DNA of 64,000 bases from Reyranella sp. (lineage in GTDB: Bacteria > Pseudomonadota > Alphaproteobacteria > Reyranellales > Reyranellaceae). The position numbers were made by a program, and so were the translations under genes. Where the stretch lies: assembly GCF_004297405.1 (NCBI RefSeq), contig NZ_SCVC01000006.1, forward strand, positions 744,001 through 808,000, read 5' to 3'. Below the pieces are notes generated by a model, which did no database searches, had not been told where the DNA came from, and worked only from the letters and a program-made list of their open reading frames with translations. Below are positions 1 to 9,461 of this stretch, one piece after another. Each line of letters starts with the position of its first letter. The first letter of the stretch is position 1.

Positions 1-229
1 TAATACATCGCGAGATGGCGCCGGGGTAATTACCGGCATCGCCATCATAGAAATCTCGACGCTTATGCTTGGCGCAAAAGCAGACCCGCAAAGTTCGGCT
101 TCCCGAGCCTCTGTGAACCTTCATCCATCACCAAGAAGGCGGAGAATCAAACAAGCAGGTTGATTAGATGGAGGCTCAGTCAGTCTGGTCCCAATGAGGT
201 ATCCAGCTCCCACCACGACTTTGGGTTAT

Positions 230-1912
230 ATGCGCTGGCTGCCAGGCCTCGCGACCTTGCGCGAGTACGAGTTGCCCTGGCTGCGCCACGACCTGGTGGC
301 CGGGCTCGTACTGACGACCATGTTGGTCCCGGTAGGCATCGCTTATGCAGTCGCCTCAGGCCTGCCGGGCGTCTACGGCCTCTACGCAACTATCGTTCCC
401 CTGCTCGCCTATGCACTGTTCGGGCCGAGCCGCCTCCTGGTGCTTGGACCGGACTCCTCGCTGGCGCCCATTATCCTGGCTGTCGTACTTGCCAATGCCG
501 GTGGCGATCCCATGCGCGCCGTGGCGCTGGCCGGCGCCATGGCCGTGGTCTCCGGCCTGGTCTGCATCCTTGCCGGGGCTCTGAAGCTGGGGTTCATCAC
601 TGAGCTTTTGTCCAAGCCCATTCGCTACGGCTACATGAATGGCATTGCGCTGACAGTGATGATCAGCCAGCTGCCCAAGCTACTGGGATTCTCCATAGAC
701 GCCGATGGCCCTTTGCGAAGTCTGTGGGCGATCGCGACGTCCATCACTTCGGGGAACATCAATTGGACGGCCTTCGCGGTGGGCCTAGGTGTGCTCGCCA
801 CGATCCTGTTGCTGAAAGGCAGCAGGCTCCTGCCGGGCGTGCTCATTGCCGTTCTCGGCGCCACCGTCGTGACCGGCCTGCTCGACCTTGGGAGCAAGGG
901 CGTCACGGTCCTTGGCACCCTGCCCGAGGGCCTGCCGTCAGTCGCCTTGCCCTGGATCTCCCTGGACGATCTCGTGCCGGTTCTGGTCGGCGGCGTGGCG
1001 GTGGCCCTGGTGTCGTTCGCCGACACTAGCGTGCTATCGCGAGCCTATGCGGCGCGGCGCGGCCGCCCGGTTGATCCCAACCAGGAGATGGTCGGACTGG
1101 GTGCAGCCAATCTCGCAGCGGGATTCTTTCAGGGCTTCCCGATCAGCAGCAGTTCGTCGCGTACCCCGGTGGCCGAGGCGTCCGGCGCGAAAACGCAGCT
1201 CACCGGTGTCGTGGGCGCGCTATGTGTCGCCGCGTTGTTGGTTGGCGCTCCCGACCTTCTGAAGCATCTGCCGACGCCTGCCCTTGCGGCTGTGGTCATC
1301 GCCTCGGCAATCGGCCTCATTGAGGTGAAAGATCTCGTTCGTATCTGGCGTATCCAGCGCTGGGAGTTCTGGCTCAGCATATTGTGCTTGGTCGGCGTGG
1401 CGGTTTTAGGTGCCGTGCCGGGGATCGGGCTTGCCGTCGTGGTAGCCATCGTCGAGTTCCTCTGGGATGGTTGGCGGCCACATTCCGCCATTCTCGGACG
1501 CGTCGAGGGCGTGGCCGGCTATCACGATACCAGCCGATATCCTCGTGCCCGGTTGGTCCCCGGCCTGGTGCTGTTCCGCTGGGATGCGCCCTTGTTCTTC
1601 GCCAACGCCGAGTTCTTCGAAGACCGGATCCTGGCCGCCGTTGCGGCCTCGTCGACCGAAGCGCGTCGCGTGGTGGTGGCGGCGGAGCCGGTTACGAGCG
1701 TTGACGTCACGGCAGCGGATGCGCTCGCCGAACTCGACGAGCGGCTGCGCGCGGTCGGCATCGAACTGTGCTTTGCAGAGCTGAAGGATCCGGTGAAGGA
1801 CAAGCTCAAGCGCTTCGGTCTTTATGAGCGCTTTGGTGACGGCGGCTTCTTTCCTACAATCGACGCCGCGGTTAATGCCTACTGCAAGACCTACGGGATC
1901 GATCCGCCATGA
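230..1912 (+). CDS. SulP family inorganic anion transporter with STAS domain
   Basis: Predicted inner-membrane transporter or exchanger for sulfate, bicarbonate or a related inorganic anion; the substrate cannot be read from the sequence. About 400 N-terminal residues form a run of hydrophobic helices, the SulP family stretch FPISSSSSRTPVAEASGAK lies near residue 302, and a cytoplasmic STAS domain runs from about residue 440 to the C-terminus. Length (560 aa) is normal. I chose the ATG at 230 because family members begin just before the LPGLATLR stretch; an in-frame ATG at 194 would add 12 residues, and neither has a strong ribosome site. The stop overlaps the next start by 4 bases, so the two are probably co-translated. 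The 229 bases upstream hold no gene I can support. Confidence 0.9.
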   Translation: MRWLPGLATLREYELPWLRHDLVAGLVLTTMLVPVGIAYAVASGLPGVYGLYATIVPLLAYALFGPSRLLVLGPDSSLAPIILAVVLANAGGDPMRAVALAGAMAVVSGLVCILAGALKLGFITELLSKPIRYGYMNGIALTVMISQLPKLLGFSIDADGPLRSLWAIATSITSGNINWTAFAVGLGVLATILLLKGSRLLPGVLIAVLGATVVTGLLDLGSKGVTVLGTLPEGLPSVALPWISLDDLVPVLVGGVAVALVSFADTSVLSRAYAARRGRPVDPNQEMVGLGAANLAAGFFQGFPISSSSSRTPVAEASGAKTQLTGVVGALCVAALLVGAPDLLKHLPTPALAAVVIASAIGLIEVKDLVRIWRIQRWEFWLSILCLVGVAVLGAVPGIGLAVVVAIVEFLWDGWRPHSAILGRVEGVAGYHDTSRYPRARLVPGLVLFRWDAPLFFANAEFFEDRILAAVAASSTEARRVVVAAEPVTSVDVTAADALAELDERLRAVGIELCFAELKDPVKDKLKRFGLYERFGDGGFFPTIDAAVNAYCKTYGIDPP

Positions 1913-2979
1913 ACTGGCTTCTACCGTTCATGCCTGTGGCGATTGCGCTGGAACACTTGGCGCCGCAGCAGCACCTGCTGATCTTTGTGACCTCAGGCCT
2001 TGCAATCCTGCCGTTGGCAGCGTGGATGGGATGGGCGACCGAACGACTGTCCGAACGCCTCGGCGAAGGCATGGGTGGGCTTCTCAACGCCACTTTCGGC
2101 AATGCCGCCGAGCTGATCATCGCTCTGGCCGCCTTGCGCCAGGGCCTATACGACGTGGTCAAGGCGTCGATCGTGGGCTCCATCGTCGGCAACATCCTGT
2201 TGGTGCTGGGAGCTGCGATGATGGCGGGCGGCCTGCGTCACCGAGAGCAGAGCTTCAACCCGCAAGGAGCGAGCGCACAGGCAACCATGCTGATGCTTGC
2301 GGCCATCACCCTGATCCTGCCTGCAGCTTATAGTGCGGCGCTCGGCCCGCAGGCGGTACAGGGGCTAGTGCCCCTCAGCATCTCGATCTCTATCGTGCTG
2401 CTGCTGGTTTATGGACTGTTCCTCACCTTCAGCCTGGTGACCCATGCCGCGCTGTTCACGCGCGCCCGAGCGGCCGGGGAGGACAATAGCCAACCTTCAT
2501 CGTCGTCGCCGCGCCGTGCCGCCCTGGTGCTCGCGGCCAGTACTGCGGCGATCGCCTGGATGAGCGAGATCCTGGTCGGCTCGATCCAGCCGGCCGCTAG
2601 GTCGCTGGGGCTGAATAGCGCGTTCGTCGGTGTGTTCGTCGTCGCCATCCTAGGCAACGCCGCAGAGCACGCCACGGCCGTCACCGTGGCCATGAAGAAC
2701 CGCATGGACCTGGCCCTCGGCATCGCTATCGGGTCAAGCGTTCAGGTGGCGTTGTTCGTTGCGCCGGTCCTCGTCCTGGCAAGCCTTATCCTCGGCCCGC
2801 ACCCGATGGACCTGGCGTTTCCGGTAGGACTGGTCTTGATCATGCTGCTTGCAGTGCTGATCACCGGCCAAGTCGCGGCCGACGGTCGCGCGAACTGGCT
2901 TAAAGGGCTTCAACTCCTCGCGGTCTATCTCGTGCTCGGGCTGACTTTTTTCTTCATGCCGGGCGCGCTGGGACGGTGA
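1909..2979 (+). CDS. Calcium/proton antiporter, CaxA/ChaA type
   Basis: Inner-membrane cation/H+ antiporter of the CaCA superfamily that extrudes Ca2+ in exchange for protons. The two hallmark acidic helix motifs are visible: GNAAELIIA near residue 63 and GNAAEHATAV near residue 248, one in each inverted half of the protein. About eleven hydrophobic segments fill the 356 residues, a normal length. It overlaps the SulP gene by 4 bases and is the last gene of that operon. The pairing could couple anion uptake with calcium or pH homeostasis, but that is inference. Confidence 0.92.
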   Translation: MNWLLPFMPVAIALEHLAPQQHLLIFVTSGLAILPLAAWMGWATERLSERLGEGMGGLLNATFGNAAELIIALAALRQGLYDVVKASIVGSIVGNILLVLGAAMMAGGLRHREQSFNPQGASAQATMLMLAAITLILPAAYSAALGPQAVQGLVPLSISISIVLLLVYGLFLTFSLVTHAALFTRARAAGEDNSQPSSSSPRRAALVLAASTAAIAWMSEILVGSIQPAARSLGLNSAFVGVFVVAILGNAAEHATAVTVAMKNRMDLALGIAIGSSVQVALFVAPVLVLASLILGPHPMDLAFPVGLVLIMLLAVLITGQVAADGRANWLKGLQLLAVYLVLGLTFFFMPGALGR

Positions 2980-3305
2980 CACGTCTTCCCGCCGAGGATG
3001 TGCCTTTCACCACACGTCAAGTTGTGACCAAGCCGGCTGCACATTCCAGAGGCGCCTCGCGGCTATAGTAGCCAATGCCTCGTTCGCGAACCAATCCGAC
3101 CGGGCGCTTGGCGACTAAGAGTACGAGGTCATTGACTAGCCCATGCGTGGTTCACGCTAGGTCGCGAAGTTAGCGAGGCATCGAAGAGAAAGAAGCCAAT
3201 ACCTTTGCCCGGCGACGGGCCCTGCACCATTGATAAATGGTGCGACCCGCGTTCACGCGCGAGATCTGCATGGGTCCACCTCCCAGTAGCCGAGCTTTGC
3301 CCAGC
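2980..3305. other. Intergenic region, no gene seen
   Basis: These 326 bases separate two convergent transcription units, the antiporter on the plus strand and the DUF2950 gene on the minus strand. I see no open frame with coding character and no strong terminator hairpin with a T-tract on either strand. Confidence 0.5.
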
Positions 3306-4262
3306 TCAAGGAGGCGTCATGTCGGCCTTGTCCCAGCTGCTGTCGGGATTGAAGACGTTGATCGCCGTGGCCCGTTGCGCGGTCTGCTCGCCCAGGTCCT
3401 TTTCGTAGACGTCGCTATTGTTGCTGATCATGAACGTCATGATGCCCGTCTCGCCGTAGTGCACGGGCCAAGCGACAACGGCGAAGCCACCCATCATGCG
3501 ATCGCGGACAAGGTAGTCACGCGCGCCGCCTGGCGCATCAGGTCCCTGGCTGTAGAGCAGCCGGAAGCGGTAGCCGTAGTAGCCGTTACGCTCGACGTCA
3601 CCCAATTGTGCCTTGGCGAGCAAGGGACCCAGCGGGCTGGGCGGCTCGCCCGGCTTGGTCTCCCAATAGAGTCCGTTCTTGAGACCCGGCGAGCTCACGA
3701 GGCGGCGCGCATAGACCGGTACGCCGAGCTTCATCGGATCGAGCGAGGCGTAATCCCGCTGCGCGTCGACGATCGCCAGCAGGGTCTGGATGACGGCGAA
3801 CTCGTCGCGGCCGATGAGGCGGGCCTCCAGTTCCACACGGCCGGCCTCGACGTCGTAGCGCCACTCATTTGCCTGCCTGACGATGGGGATGGGTGACACC
3901 CAGCCCGTCTTCCCTGCGCCCACCAACGCCTTGTCAGGGGTTTCCTGAATAATCGTGTGTTTCTCGTCCCAGGCCTTCAGAAACTGGTCGCGCAGTTCGT
4001 CGTCCTGCCAGTCGCTGCCGGGTATCAGCGTGTGCCAGTCGACACCGAGGATGGCGGTGATGGCCTTGTCGTCCTGCTTGCGAATGGCCTCAGTGAGCGC
4101 GTCGGCGGCCGCCTCGGGCGTCGGAAAGCCCTTCAGCTGCGGCGCCTGCTTCTGCGTTTGAGCCTGGGCGGGCATCGGCGCCGGTGTCTGTGCAACGGAC
4201 GCGCCGAGCAGGCCTGTGTACAGGGCGAGCGCCGCAAGGGACCGGGAAACCAATCCTGTCAT
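3306..4262 (-). CDS. DUF2950 family secreted protein
   Basis: Protein of unknown function. An N-terminal signal peptide of about 24 residues ends near GASVAQ, followed by a short Pro/Gln/Ala linker and the DUF2950 body from about residue 45: an AADALTEAIRKQD helix, then a region rich in Tyr, Trp and Gly with GYYGYRFR near residue 230. Members of this family often lie beside DUF3300 genes, and here the start overlaps the DUF3300 stop by 4 bases, so the two are translationally coupled. A periplasmic or surface role is inferred only from the signal peptide. No enzymatic motif is recognisable. Confidence 0.82.
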   Translation of the reverse strand: MTGLVSRSLAALALYTGLLGASVAQTPAPMPAQAQTQKQAPQLKGFPTPEAAADALTEAIRKQDDKAITAILGVDWHTLIPGSDWQDDELRDQFLKAWDEKHTIIQETPDKALVGAGKTGWVSPIPIVRQANEWRYDVEAGRVELEARLIGRDEFAVIQTLLAIVDAQRDYASLDPMKLGVPVYARRLVSSPGLKNGLYWETKPGEPPSPLGPLLAKAQLGDVERNGYYGYRFRLLYSQGPDAPGGARDYLVRDRMMGGFAVVAWPVHYGETGIMTFMISNNSDVYEKDLGEQTAQRATAINVFNPDSSWDKADMTPP

Positions 4263-5641
4263 CGCCGACCTCCACCGCCACCGCCCCTCGCGCCACCACC
4301 ACCGCCGCCGCCACGTTGTCCGCCCCCGCCACCGCCGGGACGTGCGCCGCCGCCGCCACGCTGACCGCCGCCGCCGGCACGGGCGCCGCCGCTGCGTTGC
4401 TGCTGCGCGCGGCCACGCTGGGACTCGCGATTGACCGCTCCACCACGATTGACGCCGCCGAGAGCGCCGCCTCCCCCCGGGCGCTGTCCTGCGCCGGGAC
4501 GCTGTACGGCACCGCCGCCGGGACGCTGTGCAGGACGCTGCACGTTACCTCCGCCTGCGCCAGGACGTCGGACGCCTCCCCCGCCGGCTCCCGGACGGTT
4601 GACGCCAGCGCCGCCAGCGGGACCCTGCGCCGGGCGCTGCACCTGCCCGCGAAACTGCTCGCGTTGCGCCGCGCCAGGCCGGTTCTGGCCGAACTGTTGC
4701 CGAGTCGCTGGATCGCGATAGGCGACGCCGCGCCGGTGATCCACCTGATGCTGCCAGCGGTCGCCGGCGCCGATGTTGGCGCGATTGAAGTTGCGGTCGA
4801 TATTCACGGCGCGGCTGGCGTTGACGTTCACGTAGCTGCCCGAGCCGCCATAGCCCCACCGCCAGCCACCGAAGAGCGCGCCCGCCGCCGCGATCCCGGC
4901 GCCCCACACGAGGCCGCTCAGCAGCGCGCCCCCTAACGGCCACCAGGTCGGCGGATAGGTCGGACTGGGCCACGCACCGTAGACCGTGTTGGGATCGTAG
5001 CTCGGCACGTAGACGACCTCGGGGCTCGTCTGCGCGATTGCGTAGATCGTCTCGTTGCCCTGCGTTTCCGTCGTCACCGTGTATTGCGTTCCAGTACCGG
5101 CCTTGAGGTTCCCCGCCGCGGAGGCCTTGGCGCGCAGCCGCTGGATCGAGGCCGCGACATCGCCCTGCTGGCCGAGCAGCGCGTCGCCCAGCCTCTGCGT
5201 CCAGTCGAGGTGATCGTTCATCTGCTTCAGGATCGACGGGAACGCGACCAGCGACTTCACGCTGACGTCCCAAGTCTTATCCGCCACGGCTGCGACCGCG
5301 GCATTGCCGGTCAGGGCGGGATTCGCCTGCTGCCAGCGCGAGGCCTCGACAACTTCCAACGGATAGGTCGAGGCCATCAGCACCTGCGACAGCAGCGCGT
5401 CGTCATAGAGCGCGATCACCGCCAGCATCTGGTCGAGCTCCTGCGGCGAGAAGAACTTCCTCTCCAGCGATGCCGGTGCCGGCGTGGGTGACGGCGTGGG
5501 CGTCGGCGTCTGCGCCACGGCTGGTAGCGACGTTGCCGTCACGGCCGCCATCGACAACAGGAGCAGTCCGCGCCGGCTGCACGAGAGTACTGGCCGACCG
5601 CGAGCAAACGCTTTGATCCTATCGACCATGGACCGCCCCAC
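4259..5641 (-). CDS. DUF3300 family secreted protein with Gly/Arg/Gln-rich tail
   Basis: Exported protein of unknown function. A basic N-terminus and hydrophobic stretch (residues 1-44) form a signal peptide. A Pro/Thr linker follows, then the DUF3300 domain (about 60-240) with FSPQELDQMLAVIALYDDAL and VVYVPSYDPNTVYG. A hydrophobic Gly/Ala/Trp-rich segment lies at about 225-265. The last ~150 residues are low-complexity, dominated by Gly, Arg, Gln and Pro and ending in runs of glycine. This tail makes the DNA at 4263-4680 highly GC-repetitive and creates spurious open frames on the other strand. First gene of the DUF3300-DUF2950 pair. The tail might bind nucleic acid or polysaccharide, but nothing shows this. 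Confidence 0.82.
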   Translation of the reverse strand: MGRSMVDRIKAFARGRPVLSCSRRGLLLLSMAAVTATSLPAVAQTPTPTPSPTPAPASLERKFFSPQELDQMLAVIALYDDALLSQVLMASTYPLEVVEASRWQQANPALTGNAAVAAVADKTWDVSVKSLVAFPSILKQMNDHLDWTQRLGDALLGQQGDVAASIQRLRAKASAAGNLKAGTGTQYTVTTETQGNETIYAIAQTSPEVVYVPSYDPNTVYGAWPSPTYPPTWWPLGGALLSGLVWGAGIAAAGALFGGWRWGYGGSGSYVNVNASRAVNIDRNFNRANIGAGDRWQHQVDHRRGVAYRDPATRQQFGQNRPGAAQREQFRGQVQRPAQGPAGGAGVNRPGAGGGGVRRPGAGGGNVQRPAQRPGGGAVQRPGAGQRPGGGGALGGVNRGGAVNRESQRGRAQQQRSGGARAGGGGQRGGGGARPGGGGGGQRGGGGGGGARGGGGGGRR

Positions 5642-5870
5642 ATTTCTTCTCGCTATGCCGCGTCATCCACGGACGAGATCGACCGCACAGAACAGCCGGG
5701 ACTCTGCCGAGCCTGCTGCGGAATTGCTGTCGGAGCATTGACCAATATCAACGTCTCATCACCACCACTGCCAGTGGAGATACGTTGGCAAATCTCAAGG
5801 TGCCCGTTGCACCCGCGCGGCTGGCCGACCTCCTGAAAGGCTCCCGAAGTTTTCTTTTTTTGTTCGGGAA

Positions 5871-5946
<76 letters not shown>

Positions 5947-6001
5947 TGAAGCCGGCGGCAGGGTTTAGCCGCAAGAGGCCGCCAAATCAAGCAAGCCGGC
6001 C

Positions 6002-7822
6002 TCAGGATAAGACCGAGCCTGCAGCCGGCGCGGCGTCGTCAATCTGCAGGCGCACGCTCTCCCGCCCACCGAAACGGTCGATCCTGAGCGCGCCCGCAAC
6101 ATGCAGCACGGGCCGCGCGGAATCGAGCAAAGCTGGGCCCAGGGCCGTCTGGTTGGCCCGGAAGGCGATCGCCTCGATGCGGCCGCGCTCGGCGCCGACC
6201 AGGGTGCAGCGCACATGCCCCTCGCCTACCGGCTGGGCGTAGCTCACCCGCACGCCGGTCAGGGCGAAGCGCGGCAGGGCATTGCCGGCGCCGAACGGCC
6301 CGGCGCGCTCGATCATGTCGACCAGCTCCTGCGTCGCGGCGGCCGGCGCGAGGGCCGCGTCGATGCCAAGTTCGCGCACGGCGGGTGCCACCCCGAGCTG
6401 GGGCGCGATCCGTGCATCGAGGAAGTGCGCCAGCTCCGGCAGTGCCCCGCGCGTCACGGTGAGGCCCGCCGCCATGGCATGGCCGCCGCCGTTGACCAGC
6501 AGGCCGGCCTGCCGGGCAGCGATCACCGCTGCGCCCAGGTCGACGCCCCGCACGGAACGGCCCGAGCCCTTGCCCAGCTCGCCATCCATGCCGATCACGA
6601 AAGCCGGCCGGCCATAACGTTCGACCAGCCGGCTCGCCACGATGCCGATCACACCGACATGCCAGCCTTCGCTCTCGACCAGCAGCGCCGAAGGCAGGCC
6701 CTTGCGGTCGGGGCCGTAGAGCCCCTCGATGCGGGCGATCGCCTGGTCGAGCAGCTCGCGCTCGATGGCACGGCGCTCGGCGTTGAACTCGTCGAGCCGG
6801 ACGGCGAGCGCGCCCACTTCATGCGGATCGTCGCTGGACAGCAGCCGTGCCCCGAGATCGGCCTGCCCTACCCGGCCGCCAGCGTTGACCCTCGGTCCGA
6901 GGAGAAACCCCAAATGATACGCGCCGGGCGGTTCCTTCAGCCGCGCCACATCGGCAAGAGCGGCCAGGCCGGCGTTGCGGCGCTGAGCCATCACCTGCAG
7001 GCCCTGCCGCACCAGCGCGCGATTGACGCCGACCAGCGGCACCACATCGCACACCGTGCCCAGCGCCACGAGATCGAGCCACTGGCGCAGGTCCGGTTCG
7101 GGCCGCGAGGTGCCGTACCAACCGGCGTCGCGCAGGGCTCGGTTGATGCCGACCGCCAGCAGGAAGGCGACGCCGACGGCAGCGAGCTGCTTGTGCGGGC
7201 TCTCGTCGTCGAGGCGATTGGGGTCGACCACGGCGATGGCCTCGGGCAGCGCGATCTCCGCCATGTGGTGGTCGATCACGATCAGGTCCAGCCCGACGCG
7301 TTTCGCCTCAGCCAAGGGCTCGAAAGCCGTAACGCCGCAATCGACCGTGACGACGACCGATGCGCCCTCTTCCTTGATCTTCACCAGCGCCGTCGCGTTG
7401 GGTCCGTAGCCTTCCTTGCGGCGGTCGGGAATGTAGACGCCGATATCGCCGCCGACGGCGCGGAAGAAACGCAGCAGCAGTGCGGACGAGGTCGCGCCGT
7501 CGACATCGTAGTCGCCGAACACGACAATGCGCTCACCCTGCCGGACGGCATGAACCAGCCGCGCGACCGCGGCATCCATGTCCTTGAGGTGCGAAGGATC
7601 GGGCAGGAATTTGCGCAGGGTCGGATCGAGGAAATCCGGCACGGCTTCGAGATCAACGTCGCGCGCCGCCAGCAGCCGGCAGATCGCGTCCGGCAAGCCG
7701 TGGCGCTGGCCAATCGCAAGCGCCGTCCGCTCGTCTGCAAGTCGGGCCGCCCAGCGCCGGCCCGTCAACGAACGCTCGACGCCGAGAAACGCCGCGCGCT
7801 CGGCCCTTGAACCATCAGACAT
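6002..7822 (-). CDS. recJ: Single-stranded-DNA-specific exonuclease RecJ
   Basis: Cytoplasmic 5'-3' exonuclease on single-stranded DNA, used in recombinational repair and mismatch repair. The DHH-family phosphoesterase motifs are present: VVFGDYDVDGATSSA, VVTVDCG, LIVIDHHMAE and GTVCDVVPL in the N-terminal half, and the DHHA1 motif with NGGGHAMAAGL near residue 450. The 606 aa length is full for the family. In many alphaproteobacteria recJ lies near glpX; here two secreted-protein genes lie between them. Confidence 0.95.
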   Translation of the reverse strand: MSDGSRAERAAFLGVERSLTGRRWAARLADERTALAIGQRHGLPDAICRLLAARDVDLEAVPDFLDPTLRKFLPDPSHLKDMDAAVARLVHAVRQGERIVVFGDYDVDGATSSALLLRFFRAVGGDIGVYIPDRRKEGYGPNATALVKIKEEGASVVVTVDCGVTAFEPLAEAKRVGLDLIVIDHHMAEIALPEAIAVVDPNRLDDESPHKQLAAVGVAFLLAVGINRALRDAGWYGTSRPEPDLRQWLDLVALGTVCDVVPLVGVNRALVRQGLQVMAQRRNAGLAALADVARLKEPPGAYHLGFLLGPRVNAGGRVGQADLGARLLSSDDPHEVGALAVRLDEFNAERRAIERELLDQAIARIEGLYGPDRKGLPSALLVESEGWHVGVIGIVASRLVERYGRPAFVIGMDGELGKGSGRSVRGVDLGAAVIAARQAGLLVNGGGHAMAAGLTVTRGALPELAHFLDARIAPQLGVAPAVRELGIDAALAPAAATQELVDMIERAGPFGAGNALPRFALTGVRVSYAQPVGEGHVRCTLVGAERGRIEAIAFRANQTALGPALLDSARPVLHVAGALRIDRFGGRESVRLQIDDAAPAAGSVLS

Positions 7823-7911
7823 GAAGACACTTTAGCTGAAAGCCCTGTGGACGACTTAGCGCACTGGCCCTGCTAGGTTCGCGTGAAATTCATGGGGCCT
7901 TGGGGAACTTG

Positions 7912-8862
7912 ATGGCGAAGCTGTTCATCGTCGCATTGCTGGCAGTCGTGGCGCTCGTGTCGCCGACGATGGCGGAGACGAGCAAGGACTGGATCACCGG
8001 GTTCCCGCGCGAACAGATGCCGGTGAAGGCCTGGCCCGACGGCCGCAAGGTCGCGATCTGCTTCATTTTCTATGTGGAGGTCTGGGGCAAGGACCACGGC
8101 CCGAATTTCCGGCCCGACATGACGGACCGCAAGCCCGACGTCGTGGATGAATCCTTCCGCCAGTACGCCATCGAATGGGGCGTGCCGAGGGTCGGCCGGC
8201 TGTTCAAGGAACAGGACGCCCCGCTCAGCATCGCCCTCAACGCACAATTCCCCGAGCAGCATCCCGAGATCTGGAAACAGTTCCGGGCATTGGTGCCCAA
8301 GGCGGCAATCGTGGCGCATGGCCTCAACAACTCGACCGAGATGCTGCCGCTCGATAAAGGCCTCGACGCGCAGAAGGCCTATATCCGGCAAACGCTCGAC
8401 AGGATCGAGAAGAGCACCGGTGTGCGCTCCGTTGGCTGGTCGAGCCCCAGCGTCTTCCCCAACGTTGAGACCTTCCCGGCCACCGCCGCCGAAGGCATCA
8501 AGTACACGCTCGACGGCATGGACTCCGACGTGCTGTCCCGCCTCGACACGCCGCTGGGCAAGCTGGTGATGGTTCCCTACCCGGCTGTCACGGTCGACAT
8601 GGGAAGTTATCTCTCGCGCCTCAAGGATCCCGTCGACCTCGAGCGCTTCTGGATCGACTATATCGGCGAGCTGGCGCGCGAGGCCGAGACGGATCCGCAG
8701 CGTCCGGCCACCGTCGTGGCCATCGGCCTTCATCCCTTCGTCGTCGGCACACCAGCAGGCGCGGCCTCGCTGCGCCGCGTGCTCGAGACCATCAAGAAGC
8801 ACAAGCTCGTCTGGATCACCGATGTCGAAGCCGTGGTGAAGGCGGCGGGCGAGAAGCTCTGA
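7912..8862 (+). CDS. Secreted polysaccharide-deacetylase-like protein
   Basis: Signal peptide (residues 1-22, ending PTMAE) followed by a NodB/PuuE-like deacetylase fold. Family landmarks are WPDGRKVAICFIF near residue 38, VAHGLNNSTEM near 137 and VGWSSPSVFPNV near 175. The usual second histidine of the H-x3-H metal motif is not evident after AHG, so metal binding or activity may differ from classical members. The ATG at 7912 gives a clean signal peptide; a TTG at 7900 is also in frame. It is transcribed against its neighbours, which suggests insertion into the recJ-glpX interval. Substrate unknown. Confidence 0.75.
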   Translation: MAKLFIVALLAVVALVSPTMAETSKDWITGFPREQMPVKAWPDGRKVAICFIFYVEVWGKDHGPNFRPDMTDRKPDVVDESFRQYAIEWGVPRVGRLFKEQDAPLSIALNAQFPEQHPEIWKQFRALVPKAAIVAHGLNNSTEMLPLDKGLDAQKAYIRQTLDRIEKSTGVRSVGWSSPSVFPNVETFPATAAEGIKYTLDGMDSDVLSRLDTPLGKLVMVPYPAVTVDMGSYLSRLKDPVDLERFWIDYIGELAREAETDPQRPATVVAIGLHPFVVGTPAGAASLRRVLETIKKHKLVWITDVEAVVKAAGEKL

Positions 8863-8876
8863 GCGGCAAGCCTATC

Positions 8877-9377
8877 CTAGGGCAAGCGCAGGACGGCGAT
8901 GCCGAGGCGGCGCCCCTTGGCGCCTCCGAACTGCAGGGTGAGTGGCTTGCTCTCGACGTCGACCTGCAGGCTGATCCGAATGCCTGGACAATCCGTCCGG
9001 CGAGCTGACGCGAGGATCGGCAGACGGCGATCGTCCTGCACGATGTCGATCCAGGCCTCGTCCGCCAGCGTGACCTGGTAGCGGCCGGCCGCGATCCATT
9101 GCAGGGTGACGAAACCGCCGAAGCCGTCATCACGGCCGCGCTCCGGCACCACGACGTAGAGCGTGGAGTGCATCGGCGTCAGGAGGAGCACGAAGGCTCC
9201 TTCCCGTGGCAACCACGACGAGGCCTCGACCGCCGGCATGTAGCCGTCTGAAAAGAGTTCGATCTCGCGCGTGAGCTGCCATCCGAAGCGGCCGCAGCCA
9301 TCGTGTCCCGCTGCAGGCCCCGCGAGGCCGAACGGCATCAGCAGAAAGGCGACGAGAGCGACGAGGACGTCGCGCAT
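8877..9377 (-). CDS. Exported protein of unknown function
   Basis: I do not recognise a family. The 166-residue product from the internal ATG (MRDVLVALVAFLLMPFGLAG) has a convincing signal peptide followed by HDGCGRFGW; the two cysteines (in HDGCG and RTDCPG) could form a disulfide in the periplasm. The rest looks like a small beta-rich domain with alternating hydrophobic residues. A longer frame to 9413 would place a charged extension before the signal peptide, which is why I prefer 9377. It lies 118 bases downstream of glpX on the same strand. Confidence 0.6.
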   Translation of the reverse strand: MRDVLVALVAFLLMPFGLAGPAAGHDGCGRFGWQLTREIELFSDGYMPAVEASSWLPREGAFVLLLTPMHSTLYVVVPERGRDDGFGGFVTLQWIAAGRYQVTLADEAWIDIVQDDRRLPILASARRTDCPGIRISLQVDVESKPLTLQFGGAKGRRLGIAVLRLP

Positions 9378-9461
9378 GCCGGGAAGGCTCGCACGAGCGG
9401 GTGGCCCTGCCAACCCGCCGTGTCAGTCAGCCAGCCTCCCAGGCAGCTTGTGGCTAGGCTC

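Noticed and set aside
1..163. Open frame of 54 codons at the left edge
   Set aside because: No start in the window, no recognisable motif and composition not clearly coding; could be the end of an upstream gene but this cannot be supported.
4184..4936. Ala/Thr-rich open frame opposite the DUF3300 tail
   Set aside because: Produced by the repetitive GC-rich codons of the Gly/Arg tail on the other strand.
5765..5777. 13-bp palindrome CCACTG-c-CAGTGG upstream of the DUF3300 gene
   Set aside because: Short, GC-balanced and about 120 bases from the start codon; expected by chance in a window of this size.
6101..7810. 569-codon open frame opposite recJ
   Set aside because: Antisense shadow of a highly conserved nuclease; composition is dominated by His, Arg, Gln and Ala with no motif.
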